Assembly (NCBI GenBank): GCA_964587835.1
Contig: CAZPMN010000004.1
Span: 60,283 to 124,282 of the forward strand
Reading direction: 5' to 3'
From: Erginobacter sp964587835
GTDB lineage: Bacteria; Auribacterota; Erginobacteria; Erginobacterales; Erginobacteraceae
DNA length: 64,000 bases
Position numbers and translations under genes: made by a program. The notes beneath the pieces are model-generated. The model ran no database searches and had not been told where the DNA came from. It worked only from the letters and a program-made list of their open reading frames with translations. Positions 9,515-17,685 of this stretch are shown here, in pieces. Position 1 is the first letter of the stretch, and each line of letters starts with the position of its first letter.

Positions 9515-9557
9515 CCTCGCAATGACAAGGCGCTGTATTTTGAGTTCCGGGTAAAAT

Positions 9558-10535
9558 TCAGCCGCGGAATTTCAGGGACTGCCGGGTCCTCAGGTAGGCC
9601 CGCCATTTCCCGACTACCAGCCGGGTCCGCTCCAGATATTCCCGGTCACTGAGTACTCTCTGGTTTTGAACCCTGGTGTGCTCCCGGGCGATATCTCTCC
9701 AGGAGAGGAGATTATCCAGCCAGGCTCTACAGTAAGCTTCCCGGACGGTCTGGAGCTGGGCGGCCAGAAGCAGATAACCGACCTCAAGGCAATTAACCAG
9801 GAGGTAGATTGGGATGATCAGGAAGAGAGTGGGATAGGAATAATTCTTCAAAACACTCCGTATATTGTTTCTTTCCCCGAGGTATCTCCTTTGAATGGTC
9901 CAGGTCGGGACTCCTCCCCCGGTCAGATGGTAAAAGCGGCAGCCGTCGGCCGGATAAACCTCCTCTCCGAGCAGTAAGGCCCGCCAGCAGAGATCGATCT
10001 CCTCGTGGAAGATAAACATCTTCTCGTCAAAGCCGCCCAGCCGGGCGAATAGCTTGCTGGAGATGATGAAGGCACAGCCGGGAGCCGTGCAGGACTTGCC
10101 CTCCCGGAAGGAACACCCATAGCCGAGAAAGTCAAAACCGTCGCGCTGGCCGATAAAAAGCTGCCCGTCATAGCTATACTCCCGAGCGGCGATGATCCCG
10201 GCCAGGGGGTTGTCCGCGATGAACCTGGAGAGTTCCCGGACGAAGTCCTGCGCCAGCCTGGCGTCGTTGTTCAGGAAGACCAGGTACCCCCCCTGGGCGA
10301 GTTTCGCGGCCGCGTTATTGGCCCCGGTGTAGCCGAGGTTCTCTTCCAGGGCCAGCACCTCCACCTCGGGATAGTTCTCCCGGACAAACTCCTTCGATCC
10401 GTCGGAGGAGTTGTTGTCGGCCAGGATCACCTCATAGTTGTCGGTGTTCTGGCTCCGGATGGATTGAAAACAGGGGCCGAGAAACTCCTTCCCGTTCCAG
10501 TTGAGAACGATGATGCTGATCAGGGGATCTTTCAT
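9558..10535 (-). CDS. family 2 glycosyltransferase, rhamnosyltransferase-like
   Basis: 325 residues from ATG 10535, which has GGAGAG just upstream. GT2 motifs are present: SIIVLNWNGKEFL at the start, VILADNNSSDGSKEFV, NLGYTGANNAAAKL, the DxD-equivalent FLNNDARL, and GGFDEKMFIFHEEIDLCWRA, the second acidic motif of the WbbL/rhamnosyltransferase-like branch. The open frame continues to 10679, but that extension overlaps a REP-like repeat and is rejected. It probably adds a sugar to a growing surface glycan at the cytoplasmic membrane. A hydrophobic stretch near residues 220-245 may bind the membrane. Confidence 0.87.
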   Translation of the reverse strand: MKDPLISIIVLNWNGKEFLGPCFQSIRSQNTDNYEVILADNNSSDGSKEFVRENYPEVEVLALEENLGYTGANNAAAKLAQGGYLVFLNNDARLAQDFVRELSRFIADNPLAGIIAAREYSYDGQLFIGQRDGFDFLGYGCSFREGKSCTAPGCAFIISSKLFARLGGFDEKMFIFHEEIDLCWRALLLGEEVYPADGCRFYHLTGGGVPTWTIQRRYLGERNNIRSVLKNYSYPTLFLIIPIYLLVNCLEVGYLLLAAQLQTVREAYCRAWLDNLLSWRDIAREHTRVQNQRVLSDREYLERTRLVVGKWRAYLRTRQSLKFRG

Positions 10536-10633
10536 GGACTCTCCATCCTCCGTCGCCGGAAAACTATAGCAATCCCGCCCGTTTTGGGATAGTTTTTCCC
10601 TGAATTTGATAGCTGTTTCGATCCAGGCAGCGA

Positions 10634-10683
10634 GTTGAGATTGCTTCGTCGGCCAGAAAGCTTTCGGGCCTCCTCGCAATGAC
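10634..10683. repeat. REP-like element
   Basis: TTGAGATTGCTTCG to CTCGCAATGAC, with an inserted AGAAAGCTTTC hairpin in the middle. It lies in the divergent gap between the GT2 gene (minus) and the radical SAM gene (plus). A TATACT hexamer 14 nt further on (10697-10702) could be a -10 box for the plus-strand genes, but no good -35 is present. Confidence 0.75.
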
Positions 10684-10740
10684 GTGCAACCTATTTTATA
10701 CTATCCTCAGTGACATTCTTTCCGGACACGATGATTCGCA

Positions 10741-11772
10741 ATGATACCGCTCTATAAGACCTGGCTGATCCAGATCGAGATCACCAACGCCTGCACCTTC
10801 CAGTGCGCCAACTGCACCCGGTACGTCGGCCATCACCGCCAGCCCTACTTTATGGGGCTGAAAGAGATCGAGCGGGCGGTCGACTCCCTGGAAGGCTTCG
10901 GGGGCGGGATCGGGATTATGGGTGGCGAGCCCACCCTCCACCCGGAGTTTCCCCGGATCTGCGAACTGCTCCGGAAGAAGGTCCCCCCGGAGAAATGCGG
11001 GATCTGGACCTCGGGCTACCGGTGGAATGAATACCGGGACCTGATCAAGGAGACCTTCAAATACGCCGTCAGCTTCAACGACCACAGCGATCCCAAGCAG
11101 AAGCACCAACCGGTCTTCGTTGCCATCGACGAGGTGATTCGGGACAAGGATCTGATGTGGGACCTGATCGATCACTGCTGGGTCCAGGAGACCTGGTCTC
11201 CCTCGATCAACCCGAAGGGGGCCTTCTTCTGCGAGGTGGCGGCGGCGATGGATCTCTTTCTCGATGGTCCCGGCGGTTACCCGGTGGAGAAAGGCTGGTG
11301 GATCCGGGACCCGGAACACTTCCGCGACCAGGTTGAGCGTTACTGTCGCCGGTGCGGGGCGGCCCTGCCGATGCAGTGCGCCTCCAACCGGGATGCCGCC
11401 GACCTGATCTCTCCGGGCAATCTCGAGTTGTTTAAGAAGCACGGTTCGCCCAAGGTTCTCCAGGGCCGGTACCGGCTATTTTCCGAGCCGATGGACGACC
11501 GGGTCCGGGAGTTGCAGAAGGAGTGGGCTCCCCAGAATTACCTGGGGGTCCGGACCGGTCGGATGATCAAGAAGATCCTGCCTCTCCGGCACATCCTGCT
11601 CTTTCTCGGGGAATTCAAGCGGAAGAAGGATCTCAAACTGGACGAACTCTGGCTCCTCAACCGGGGAACCTATAACACCCGGCGGGTCTGGGTCCGGATC
11701 AAGCGGAAGCTATTCGAGACCAAGCCGCCTCCGGAGATGTTTCCCCCGGTCCCCGTTCGGAAGGCCAAGTGA
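10741..11772 (+). CDS. radical SAM protein without B12 domain
   Basis: 343 residues. The Cx3Cx2C cluster motif is CTFQCANC (C18, C22, C25), followed by the SAM-contacting GIMGGEPTLHPEF. A second group of cysteines (CGIWTSGYR, FFCEVAAAM, YCRRCGAALPMQC, about 200-220) may bind an auxiliary cluster, as in SPASM-like proteins, but the spacing is not canonical. The start ATG has a weak ribosome site. The stop shares GTGA with the start of the next gene. These are the only two plus-strand genes in the glycan locus, so they form a separate unit; the reaction is unknown. Confidence 0.82.
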   Translation: MIPLYKTWLIQIEITNACTFQCANCTRYVGHHRQPYFMGLKEIERAVDSLEGFGGGIGIMGGEPTLHPEFPRICELLRKKVPPEKCGIWTSGYRWNEYRDLIKETFKYAVSFNDHSDPKQKHQPVFVAIDEVIRDKDLMWDLIDHCWVQETWSPSINPKGAFFCEVAAAMDLFLDGPGGYPVEKGWWIRDPEHFRDQVERYCRRCGAALPMQCASNRDAADLISPGNLELFKKHGSPKVLQGRYRLFSEPMDDRVRELQKEWAPQNYLGVRTGRMIKKILPLRHILLFLGEFKRKKDLKLDELWLLNRGTYNTRRVWVRIKRKLFETKPPPEMFPPVPVRKAK

Positions 11773-12755
11773 AACCCCTGGTCTCCGCGATCATCCCCGC
11801 CCACGGCCGCGTTTCCCCGGTCCTGGCCTGCCTGAATTCCCTCTCCGCCTCTGATTACGACCGTCTGGAGATCATCGTCGTGGACGACTGCTCCCCGGAG
11901 AACATCTCGGCCCGGGTGGCGGCGGAATTCCCCTCGGTCCGGACGGTGCGGCTGCCGGAGAACCGGGGGGCCGCCGGGGCGAGGAACGAGGGGATGCGCC
12001 ACGCCCGGGGAGAGTACTTCTTCTTTGTCGACAGCGATGTCCTGGTCGAAAGCAACACCCTGGGACTCCTGGTCGAGGCCGCCGCCCGCGAGCCGGCTTG
12101 CGGTGCAATCGGTCCGGTGGTCCGCTACCGCTCCAGTCGTCGGACCTACTTCGTCCGGACCCGGATCGACCTGGATACCGGCCGGACCTATTACGACCGG
12201 GAGCTTCCCCGGGAGGGCGGGGTGCTGGAGACGCACCATATCCCCTGCCTCTGGCTGGTCGCCCGGAAGGTGGTCGAGAAGGTAGGGATAATGGATCCGA
12301 TCTACCGGACTTACTACGAGGAATCGGACTGGCAGGGCCGGATGGGCCGGGCGGGGTTCCGGAACCTGGTCTGTCTCTCCGCCGCCGCCGATCACGATGT
12401 CCCGGACAGCCGGGGCATCGCCGGGATCCTCGCCGGGATGTCCGCGGGGGATCCGGACAAGGCGGTTTACCACCTCTACCACCTGGCAAGAAACCGGACC
12501 ATCTTTATGAAGAAGTTCGCCGGGCGGCTCCAGTACCTCCGGTTCCTCTTTCTCTACAACCAGCTCTTCTTCCTCTATTACTCCTTCAGGCTGATCTCCC
12601 GGTCCGGGCCGGCCTTTGCCGGCGCCTACCTCCGCGGTTTCCTCCGCGGGCTGTTCGATGCCCGCCGGGTCGCCCGGATCGTCAAGGGGACGGAAGACCG
12701 GGAGAGGCTTCCGCTTCCGCCCCTTTCCGGATCAAGTCCCCCCTCCTCCGTCTGA
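11769..12755 (+). CDS. family 2 glycosyltransferase
   Basis: 328 residues from GTG 11769, translationally coupled to the radical SAM gene by a 4-nt overlap. GT2 features: VSAIIPAHGRVSPVLACL, EIIVVDDCSPENI, NRGAAGARNEGM, FFFVDSDVLVE (the DxD motif) and TYYEESDWQGRM. A C-terminal hydrophobic patch (about 250-280) may associate with the membrane. The last 24 nt overlap the 3' end of the convergent methyltransferase gene. The sugar is unknown. Confidence 0.87.
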   Translation: MKPLVSAIIPAHGRVSPVLACLNSLSASDYDRLEIIVVDDCSPENISARVAAEFPSVRTVRLPENRGAAGARNEGMRHARGEYFFFVDSDVLVESNTLGLLVEAAAREPACGAIGPVVRYRSSRRTYFVRTRIDLDTGRTYYDRELPREGGVLETHHIPCLWLVARKVVEKVGIMDPIYRTYYEESDWQGRMGRAGFRNLVCLSAAADHDVPDSRGIAGILAGMSAGDPDKAVYHLYHLARNRTIFMKKFAGRLQYLRFLFLYNQLFFLYYSFRLISRSGPAFAGAYLRGFLRGLFDARRVARIVKGTEDRERLPLPPLSGSSPPSSV

Positions 12756-13436
12756 ACCGTTCCGGGCAGCGCCCGCCTCCACAAAGTAGGTTGACCAGCC
12801 GCGCTTCCGCCGGTATTCCCGACCCCGCCCTGCCTCCAGGAATTCCTTCCCCGGAACCTCGCGGCGCGCCAGCCACTTGCAGGGGTAGAAGAGGAGCATA
12901 CTTAAGACCTCGAAGAATCCGCCGGCGGACCAGACCCGGAGGGGCTGAAAGCCGCTTCGGGCCAGTATATTCAGGAGTTTATCGCGGCGGTAATGACGGT
13001 GGCCCGCGTACCAGGCGGGGTCGGTCAGGGTTGACCGGAGATCGAATTTGGGCGTCGAGAGCAGGAGCCGACCGTCGGGCTTGAGAACCCGCCTGACCTC
13101 CCGGAGGGATTCGCCGACCGAATCCGTCGCCAGGTGTTCGAGAACCTCCCACATCACCACCAGATCGAACCATTCACCTCGGAAGGGCAGCGCGGGAAGC
13201 CGGCCCCGGAGGAATTCGGCGCCGGGCACCTCGCGGGCGGCGGCAGCCAGACTTTTCTGGTCCCGGTCGAGCCCCACCGCCCGACGGCAGCCTACCTTCA
13301 CCACCCCCGCCTCGAACCAGCCGTTTCCGCAGCCGATGTCAAGGACTGCCTGTTTCGTCAGATCTCCCGCCGCCGCCACCGATGCCGTGTGCCTTCCCGT
13401 CCAGCGGGCGGCGATTGATTCGGAATATCTTTTCAT
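12732..13436 (-). CDS. class I SAM-dependent methyltransferase (UbiE/COQ5-like core)
   Basis: 234 residues from ATG 13436, which overlaps the stop of the upstream GT2 gene (ATGA). Motif I is VLDIGCGNGWFEAG (about 31-44), then VGLDRDQKSL, FDLVVMWEVLEHL and LKPDGRLLLSTP. The C-terminal part (GFQPLRVWSAGGFFEVLSMLLFYPCKWL) is hydrophobic, as in enzymes that act on lipid-linked substrates. The open frame upstream of 13436 lies inside the GT2 gene and is not used. Confidence 0.85.
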   Translation of the reverse strand: MKRYSESIAARWTGRHTASVAAAGDLTKQAVLDIGCGNGWFEAGVVKVGCRRAVGLDRDQKSLAAAAREVPGAEFLRGRLPALPFRGEWFDLVVMWEVLEHLATDSVGESLREVRRVLKPDGRLLLSTPKFDLRSTLTDPAWYAGHRHYRRDKLLNILARSGFQPLRVWSAGGFFEVLSMLLFYPCKWLARREVPGKEFLEAGRGREYRRKRGWSTYFVEAGAARNGSDGGGGT

Positions 13437-14263
13437 CTCTGTCCGGAGATTGGGGAAGCGAGATAAACCAGGCCGACCGCCAGTCTTAGAAAGATCATCC
13501 CGCCGGCCAGAAGCGGATGACAGATCAGCTTCTTCCACTTCCTCTCTTCCAGGAATACGCCGAGGTAGCGATAGTAGAGGCCGAACTGTTTCTTGATCTC
13601 GGGGTCTTCTCTCCCCCACTTGGCGATATATTCGGCGAAACCCCGGCTATAGTAACGTTTCTTCGCCAGATAATGGCGGAGGCAGAACAGGCCCTCGTTG
13701 TGGAAGATCACCGCATCGGCGAGTCCTGCCTTTCCGCCGGCCCGGAGCCGGCGGTCAAAGTCCCAGTCTTCAGGGCCGTTGAGATTTTCGTCGAAACCGC
13801 CGATCTTTAGGGCCGCCGCCCGGGGGAAGAACCGGGCGGCATCAATGCAGGTCCCGTCGTAAAAACTTCGCTCAAAGTCACGGACCTTGATCCAGAACCC
13901 CTCCCCGATAATGCGTTCCGGGATATAAAGGCCGGCCAGCCCCTCGCGACTGGACTTCTCCAGGCACTTCCCGATCAGTCCCTCCCCCAGGACCATATCA
14001 GCATCGAGGTAGAGGATGTACCTTCCCCGGGCCTGGGCGATCCCGAAGTTCCGCTGGGCCGAGCGCTCGGGACCGTGGTCGAAGACCAAATGGGTGAACC
14101 GGGAGGCGATCTCCTTGGTCCGATCGGAGGAATCGTTATCAACCACGATGATCTCCAGTTTCTCCCGGGGGTAGTCCTGGCGGAGAACCGACTCCAGGCA
14201 GGAGGCGATGTGCTTCTCCTCGTTCCGGGTGGTAACAACTATCGAGACGTCGATCAGTGCCAT
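13433..14263 (-). CDS. family 2 glycosyltransferase
   Basis: 276 residues from ATG 14263. Motifs are VSIVVTTRNEEKHIASCLESVL, IIVVDNDSSDRTKEIA, ERSAQRNFGIAQARG, YLDADMVLGEG (DxD) and GGFDENLNGPEDWDFDRRL. The form is that of bacterial GT2 enzymes with a substrate-binding acidic EDWDF motif. A C-terminal hydrophobic segment (HPLLAGGMIFLRLAVGLVYL) may anchor it. The gene is coupled to the methyltransferase downstream, suggesting that one sugar is added and then methylated. Confidence 0.87.
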   Translation of the reverse strand: MALIDVSIVVTTRNEEKHIASCLESVLRQDYPREKLEIIVVDNDSSDRTKEIASRFTHLVFDHGPERSAQRNFGIAQARGRYILYLDADMVLGEGLIGKCLEKSSREGLAGLYIPERIIGEGFWIKVRDFERSFYDGTCIDAARFFPRAAALKIGGFDENLNGPEDWDFDRRLRAGGKAGLADAVIFHNEGLFCLRHYLAKKRYYSRGFAEYIAKWGREDPEIKKQFGLYYRYLGVFLEERKWKKLICHPLLAGGMIFLRLAVGLVYLASPISGQR

Positions 14264-14287
14264 AAATAGACGATAGCTTCCCTTTCC

Positions 14288-14318
14288 TGATGTGGCACTC
14301 CAACGGAGTGCCACATCA
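14288..14318. other. perfect 14-bp stem-loop at the flippase stop codon
   Basis: The arms TGATGTGGCACTCC (14288-14301) and its exact complement (14305-14318) are separated by AAC. The flippase TGA stop lies inside the right arm. A T-rich run follows only on the plus strand (from about 14329), where no gene ends nearby, so a classical terminator for the minus-strand flippase is doubtful; it may act as an mRNA processing or protection stem between flippase and GT2. Confidence 0.5.
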
Positions 14319-15671
14319 TATCAGTACGTTTTTTTCCTCTGACTCTGACTGGGGGTTTATCTCCATCCCTAGCCCTGTCGGACGCTGGAAGAGGCTCGGG
14401 GTGAGGAAGAGAGTTCCCAGGAAAGAGAGGCAGCCGAAGATGTTGAGGATGAGGAGAACCTCCCGCAGACCGGGATGCCAGAGATAGATCGCCGCCGCCT
14501 GACCCACCGCGGCGATCAGGAGAAACTTGATGAACCGGGTGGAGCCGACCGAGAGGTTGTAGAAAATCTCCAACCAGAGCAGAGAATAGAAACTCATTGC
14601 CAGGGCGAAGAGGCCGACCAGGGAGACAATCTCGGAGTCGGTCTTTCCGGTCAGGATTCCCAAAACCAGACTCGGAGCCAGCCAGCAGACCGCGGTCGCT
14701 GAACCCGAGAGCAGCGCGGCTAGTTTCAAACCCCGGTGGAAGAGGTGGATGCTGGAGGAGTTGATAGCCTTGAGCGAGGCGGCCTTGGGAAAAACCACCA
14801 GGGCCACCGCGGCCGGGAGAAAGAGGATAATCTTCCCCACCATCTGGGCCACCGAGTAGTAGCCCGCTTCCTGCGGGGAGAAGAAGGCCTTGACCAGGGT
14901 AATGTCTATGTTGGTTAGGATGGCGAAAGAGAGCAAGGCCAGCATCGTGGGGATGATATATCGGTAGATCGGTCCCATTGTCGGGGAGGGCAGCACCGAT
15001 GGCAAGGTGCGGCGGCGGAAATATCCCCGGATCAGCCGGACCCCGATCAGGAGCATCAGGGCCGGGGCGAATAAATAGCCGGAGAGTGCCCCCGCCACTC
15101 CGGCTCCGGCCAGAACCAATCCGATTCCGAGAACAAGCTTGGTCAGGGCGTAGGAGACATTGAGGAGGGCCAGGGGGCTGAACTTCTGGGCCCCCTGGAG
15201 AAAGGCCGCCGGGAGGCAGGCGGGCAGGTGGACCGCCACTACCAGGCCCAGGATGTAGAAGAGGCTGACGGCGTCAATCTGCTGGGCCCGGGCCAGGGGG
15301 CCGGCGGCGATAAAAAAGACCAGCAGGAGTCCTCCCGCTCCGATTCCCAGGTCGCGGCCGGCTCGTTTCACGGTTGCCGCCGCCATGGCCAGCCTTCCCC
15401 GGGCGATCTCCTCGGCGAAGAACCTGGCCAGGGCCGGCTGGATGGCGGCGGTCAGCTGGCCGAAGAAGACGGTGAAGACCACCAGGGAGTTGAGGACGCC
15501 GTAGTTCTCCACCTCGAGGAGACGGACCATCAGGAGGTGGAAGATGAGGTTGATCACCCCGGCCAGTTGGGTCCCGGCCATCGTGATCCCGGCGTGGCGG
15601 ATGAAGTCGTCTCTTAAAATTTTTTTTCCAAAAATTTTAAGATCGAGGATTCTGTTCTTGAAATCTTCCAT
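14316..15671 (-). CDS. polysaccharide flippase, Wzx/MATE-like (MVF superfamily)
   Basis: 451 residues with about twelve to fourteen membrane helices; the start ATG 15671 gives a short basic N-terminus. The opening DDFIRHAGITMAGTQLAGVINLIFHLLMVRLLEVENYGVLNSL is typical of lipid-linked oligosaccharide flippases, as is the mid-protein NIDITLVKAFFSPQEAGYYSVAQMVGKII. It would move finished or partial lipid-linked glycan across the inner membrane. The codons for residues about 10-20 contain an AT-rich palindrome (TTAAAATTTTTGG...AAAATTTTAA), unlike the surrounding sequence. Upstream frame to 15728 lies in a repeat and is rejected. Confidence 0.88.
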   Translation of the reverse strand: MEDFKNRILDLKIFGKKILRDDFIRHAGITMAGTQLAGVINLIFHLLMVRLLEVENYGVLNSLVVFTVFFGQLTAAIQPALARFFAEEIARGRLAMAAATVKRAGRDLGIGAGGLLLVFFIAAGPLARAQQIDAVSLFYILGLVVAVHLPACLPAAFLQGAQKFSPLALLNVSYALTKLVLGIGLVLAGAGVAGALSGYLFAPALMLLIGVRLIRGYFRRRTLPSVLPSPTMGPIYRYIIPTMLALLSFAILTNIDITLVKAFFSPQEAGYYSVAQMVGKIILFLPAAVALVVFPKAASLKAINSSSIHLFHRGLKLAALLSGSATAVCWLAPSLVLGILTGKTDSEIVSLVGLFALAMSFYSLLWLEIFYNLSVGSTRFIKFLLIAAVGQAAAIYLWHPGLREVLLILNIFGCLSFLGTLFLTPSLFQRPTGLGMEINPQSESEEKNVLI

Positions 15672-15676
15672 CGATC

Positions 15677-15767
15677 GAGATTGCTTCCTGCCTGCCGGCA
15701 AGCGGGCGTCGCCCTTTTGTCGGGGCACGGCATGCCGTGCCCCGACATCGGGCCGGATCGCAATGAC
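15677..15767. repeat. REP-like element containing a 30-bp perfect palindrome
   Basis: GAGATTGCTTC and CGCAATGAC ends of the dispersed repeat enclose a perfect palindrome at 15718-15747, whose half-site is TGTCGGGGCACGGCA. It occupies the gap between the flippase and the second B12 radical SAM gene. A transcript would form a very stable hairpin. Confidence 0.8.
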
Positions 15768-15772
15768 AGTGT

Positions 15773-17278
15773 CTATTGAAAGTCGCGGAGGTGGCCCCAG
15801 ACCTTCTTCCCGGCCCGGAGAAAGTATCGGATATCCGACCAGTTTCGGATACTGATGACTTTCCGGGCCAGGAAGAGGGGATTATAAGCAATCGAGTACA
15901 TTCCTCGAACCAGTTTCATCAAATCCTTCTCCGGGAAGGGAGTCTTCATCACCGGCCGTTTCATATCATAGTTGGGCCAGTCTTCGGTTAGCAGCCAGCC
16001 ATTCTCCTTACACTCTTGATAGAGGGGGGTTCCAGGATACGGAACCACCACCGTTGCCTGCATCGTATAGGCCCAGCCCTTCTTCAACAGGAAGCGACCC
16101 AGTTCAAAGGTGTTCCGGGCCTGTTCGTAACTTTCCCAGGGGTAACCGAACATAATCGTGATGTGGGGATAGAGGCCGGCCCGGCGGGCATTCCGGCAGG
16201 AATCGATGATCGTCTCCACCTTCAGGTTCTTGTTCAGTCGGTCCAGGGTTTCCTGGTTGCCGCTCTCCAGTCCGAAGAGGAGGAAGCGGAAGCCCGCTTC
16301 CTTCATCAGCCGGTAATCATCCGCCGAGGCGGCCCCGAAGCGGAAGTTGCAGTCGAACCCCACCTTCCGGTTAAAGCCGCGATCCACCGCCCCCCGGCAG
16401 AAATCGCGCAGCCATTCGCCCCGGGGGAAGGTCCCGGTATCGTCCATTATCTCCCGGACCGGGTACCGGCCGGTGATTTGCCCGATCTCGTCGAGAACAT
16501 TTCCCACCGTCCGGACCCGGAACTTCGGATAGAGTCCGGTCCAACTGCAGAAGGTGCACTTTCCCCACCAGCAGTCCCGCCCGCTCATAATGTAGGTCCC
16601 CGGAGTCCGTCGATAGTTGCCGTTCCGGTAGGCGTAGAGTTCCCACTTGGTCAGTTCCCGGTCGATGAAGGGGACTCCATCGAGATCGTGGTTGAGTTGG
16701 AAGGGGCCGGTGTTCTTGATCTCTCCGCCGTCGCGGTACCAGATTCCCGCAGGGAGGGAATGGGGTGTTGGGGAATGGAGAATGGATTTTGGGGAATGGG
16801 GAATGGGGAATGGGGAATGGTCCAGAACCCGGCAGAGATCGCGGAGGAGGAAGTCGTAGTCGCCGCCGGTGAGGACGTAATCGACCGGCGAGTTGGCCAG
16901 GGACTCTTCGGGGAGAGCGGTGACGTGGTCACCACAAAGAACAGTAAGCGGTAAGCGGTGAGCGGTAAGCGGCAACTGCTTGATCTCGCTGATGAGCTTC
17001 CAGTGCTCCCGGATCACCGGGGTCTTGGTCTCAAAGACGATCAGATCGGGTTTCTCCCGCTCCAGCATCCGGAAGTATGCCTCCCGCTCGATCCCTTCGG
17101 CGGCGCAGTCGTTCCAGATCACCCGATAGCCGGCATCGCGGAGCATCGTGGCGGCGGAGGCCGGGACCACCGGATAGATGAAGGTCGGCTCGCTGAAGTA
17201 CTGGAACTGCCGGTTCTGCCCCAGTGTGGGAAACCCCTTGGCTCTATCGAGGGGCGGGTATGAGAAGATAATCTTCAC
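15773..17278 (-). CDS. cobalamin-binding radical SAM protein with in-frame repeat insertions
   Basis: 501 residues. The N-terminal B12-binding-like domain (KIIFSYPPLDRAKG, later CGDHVTALPEESL) is followed by a radical SAM domain with CWWGKCTFC and LFGLESGNQETLDRLNK. This architecture is that of hopanoid, bacteriochlorophyll and P-methylase radical SAM enzymes; the substrate is unknown. Two segments are unlike the rest: about residues 102-112 (QLPLTAHRLPLT) and 154-178 (HSPFPIP...PHSLPAG). They are translations of the simple heptamer repeats otherwise found between genes in this window and lie in probable surface loops, so the enzyme may still be functional. The frame is intact from ATG 17278. 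Confidence 0.82.
   Translation of the reverse strand: MKIIFSYPPLDRAKGFPTLGQNRQFQYFSEPTFIYPVVPASAATMLRDAGYRVIWNDCAAEGIEREAYFRMLEREKPDLIVFETKTPVIREHWKLISEIKQLPLTAHRLPLTVLCGDHVTALPEESLANSPVDYVLTGGDYDFLLRDLCRVLDHSPFPIPHSPKSILHSPTPHSLPAGIWYRDGGEIKNTGPFQLNHDLDGVPFIDRELTKWELYAYRNGNYRRTPGTYIMSGRDCWWGKCTFCSWTGLYPKFRVRTVGNVLDEIGQITGRYPVREIMDDTGTFPRGEWLRDFCRGAVDRGFNRKVGFDCNFRFGAASADDYRLMKEAGFRFLLFGLESGNQETLDRLNKNLKVETIIDSCRNARRAGLYPHITIMFGYPWESYEQARNTFELGRFLLKKGWAYTMQATVVVPYPGTPLYQECKENGWLLTEDWPNYDMKRPVMKTPFPEKDLMKLVRGMYSIAYNPLFLARKVISIRNWSDIRYFLRAGKKVWGHLRDFQ
16755..16820. repeat. GGGAATG-type heptamer repeat inside a coding region
   Basis: Repeated GGGGAAT units with 7-nt phase; read on the minus strand they are ATTCCCC, the same motif as in intergenic DNA near 23265 and 45995. 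They stay in frame with the radical SAM gene and encode a His/Ser/Pro-rich loop. Confidence 0.8.
16943..16975. repeat. TAAGCGG-type heptamer repeat inside a coding region
   Basis: Units AGTAAGCGG, TAAGCGG, TGAGCGG and TAAGCGG repeat with 7-nt phase. The complement is the CTTACCG-type repeat seen in intergenic DNA around 20.37 and 38.9 kb. It encodes QLPLTAHRLPLT in the radical SAM protein without breaking the frame. Confidence 0.8.
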
Positions 17279-17362
17279 GAGTAATCAGCACTACCAATGG
17301 TTGGAAGGTGGAAGTTTAACATATTTTCCGTGATTGAAATGGCGATTATTCTGATTGTGCTG

Positions 17363-17397
17363 TTGACAGAAACTCACTATAAGTGTATGTTAAGTGT
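17363..17397 (+). promoter_or_regulatory. vapBC promoter with direct-repeat operator
   Basis: A -35 box TTGACA (17363-17368), a 17-nt spacer and a -10 box TATGTT (17386-17391) precede vapB by about 45 nt. TAAGTGT occurs at 17380-17386 and again at 17391-17397, 11 bp apart (one helical turn) and flanking or overlapping the -10 box, as expected for an autoregulatory site of an antitoxin. Binding is inference. Confidence 0.55.
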
Positions 17398-17436
17398 GTT
17401 TATCTGAGCAACTATTCAGTTGAAGGGAGGTTGATT

Positions 17437-17679
17437 ATGGCCGTGAAGACCATCACAATCGATATGGAAGCTTATGAGTTGCTGGCCGCGGAGAAGAACG
17501 GGAAAGAATCGTTCAGCCGGGTGATTAAGCGGAAATTGCGGCCGGTACATACTGCGGATAATCTATTGCGCAATCTTGCTAAGATCGAGTTATCCGACAG
17601 CACCCTGGATCGGACTGAAGAAATCATCCGGGCCCGGCGGGACTCCATTGCGGATTCTCCGGTGATAGAAAAGGAGTAA
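17437..17679 (+). CDS. vapB: VapB-family antitoxin (PF02697-like)
   Basis: 80 residues from ATG 17437, preceded by GAAGGGAGG. The N-terminus MAVKTITIDMEAYELLAAEKNGKESFSRVIKRKL (in pieces: TITIDMEAYELLAAEK and SFSRVIKRKL) is typical of the VapB antitoxin family formerly called DUF217. The first part should bind DNA as a dimer and the C-terminus should wrap the toxin. It is 6 nt ahead of vapC. An ATG at 17383 lies within the promoter and is not used. Confidence 0.85.
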   Translation: MAVKTITIDMEAYELLAAEKNGKESFSRVIKRKLRPVHTADNLLRNLAKIELSDSTLDRTEEIIRARRDSIADSPVIEKE

Positions 17680-17685
17680 CCGGCG

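Noticed and set aside
10536..10679. N-terminal extension of the rhamnosyltransferase-like gene
   Set aside because: It is translated from a REP-like repeat; the GT2 domain starts at ATG 10535 with its own ribosome site.
14288..14336. Intrinsic terminator on the plus strand
   Set aside because: The hairpin plus T-run looks right, but no plus-strand gene ends within 1.5 kb; the T-run also lies in flippase coding sequence.
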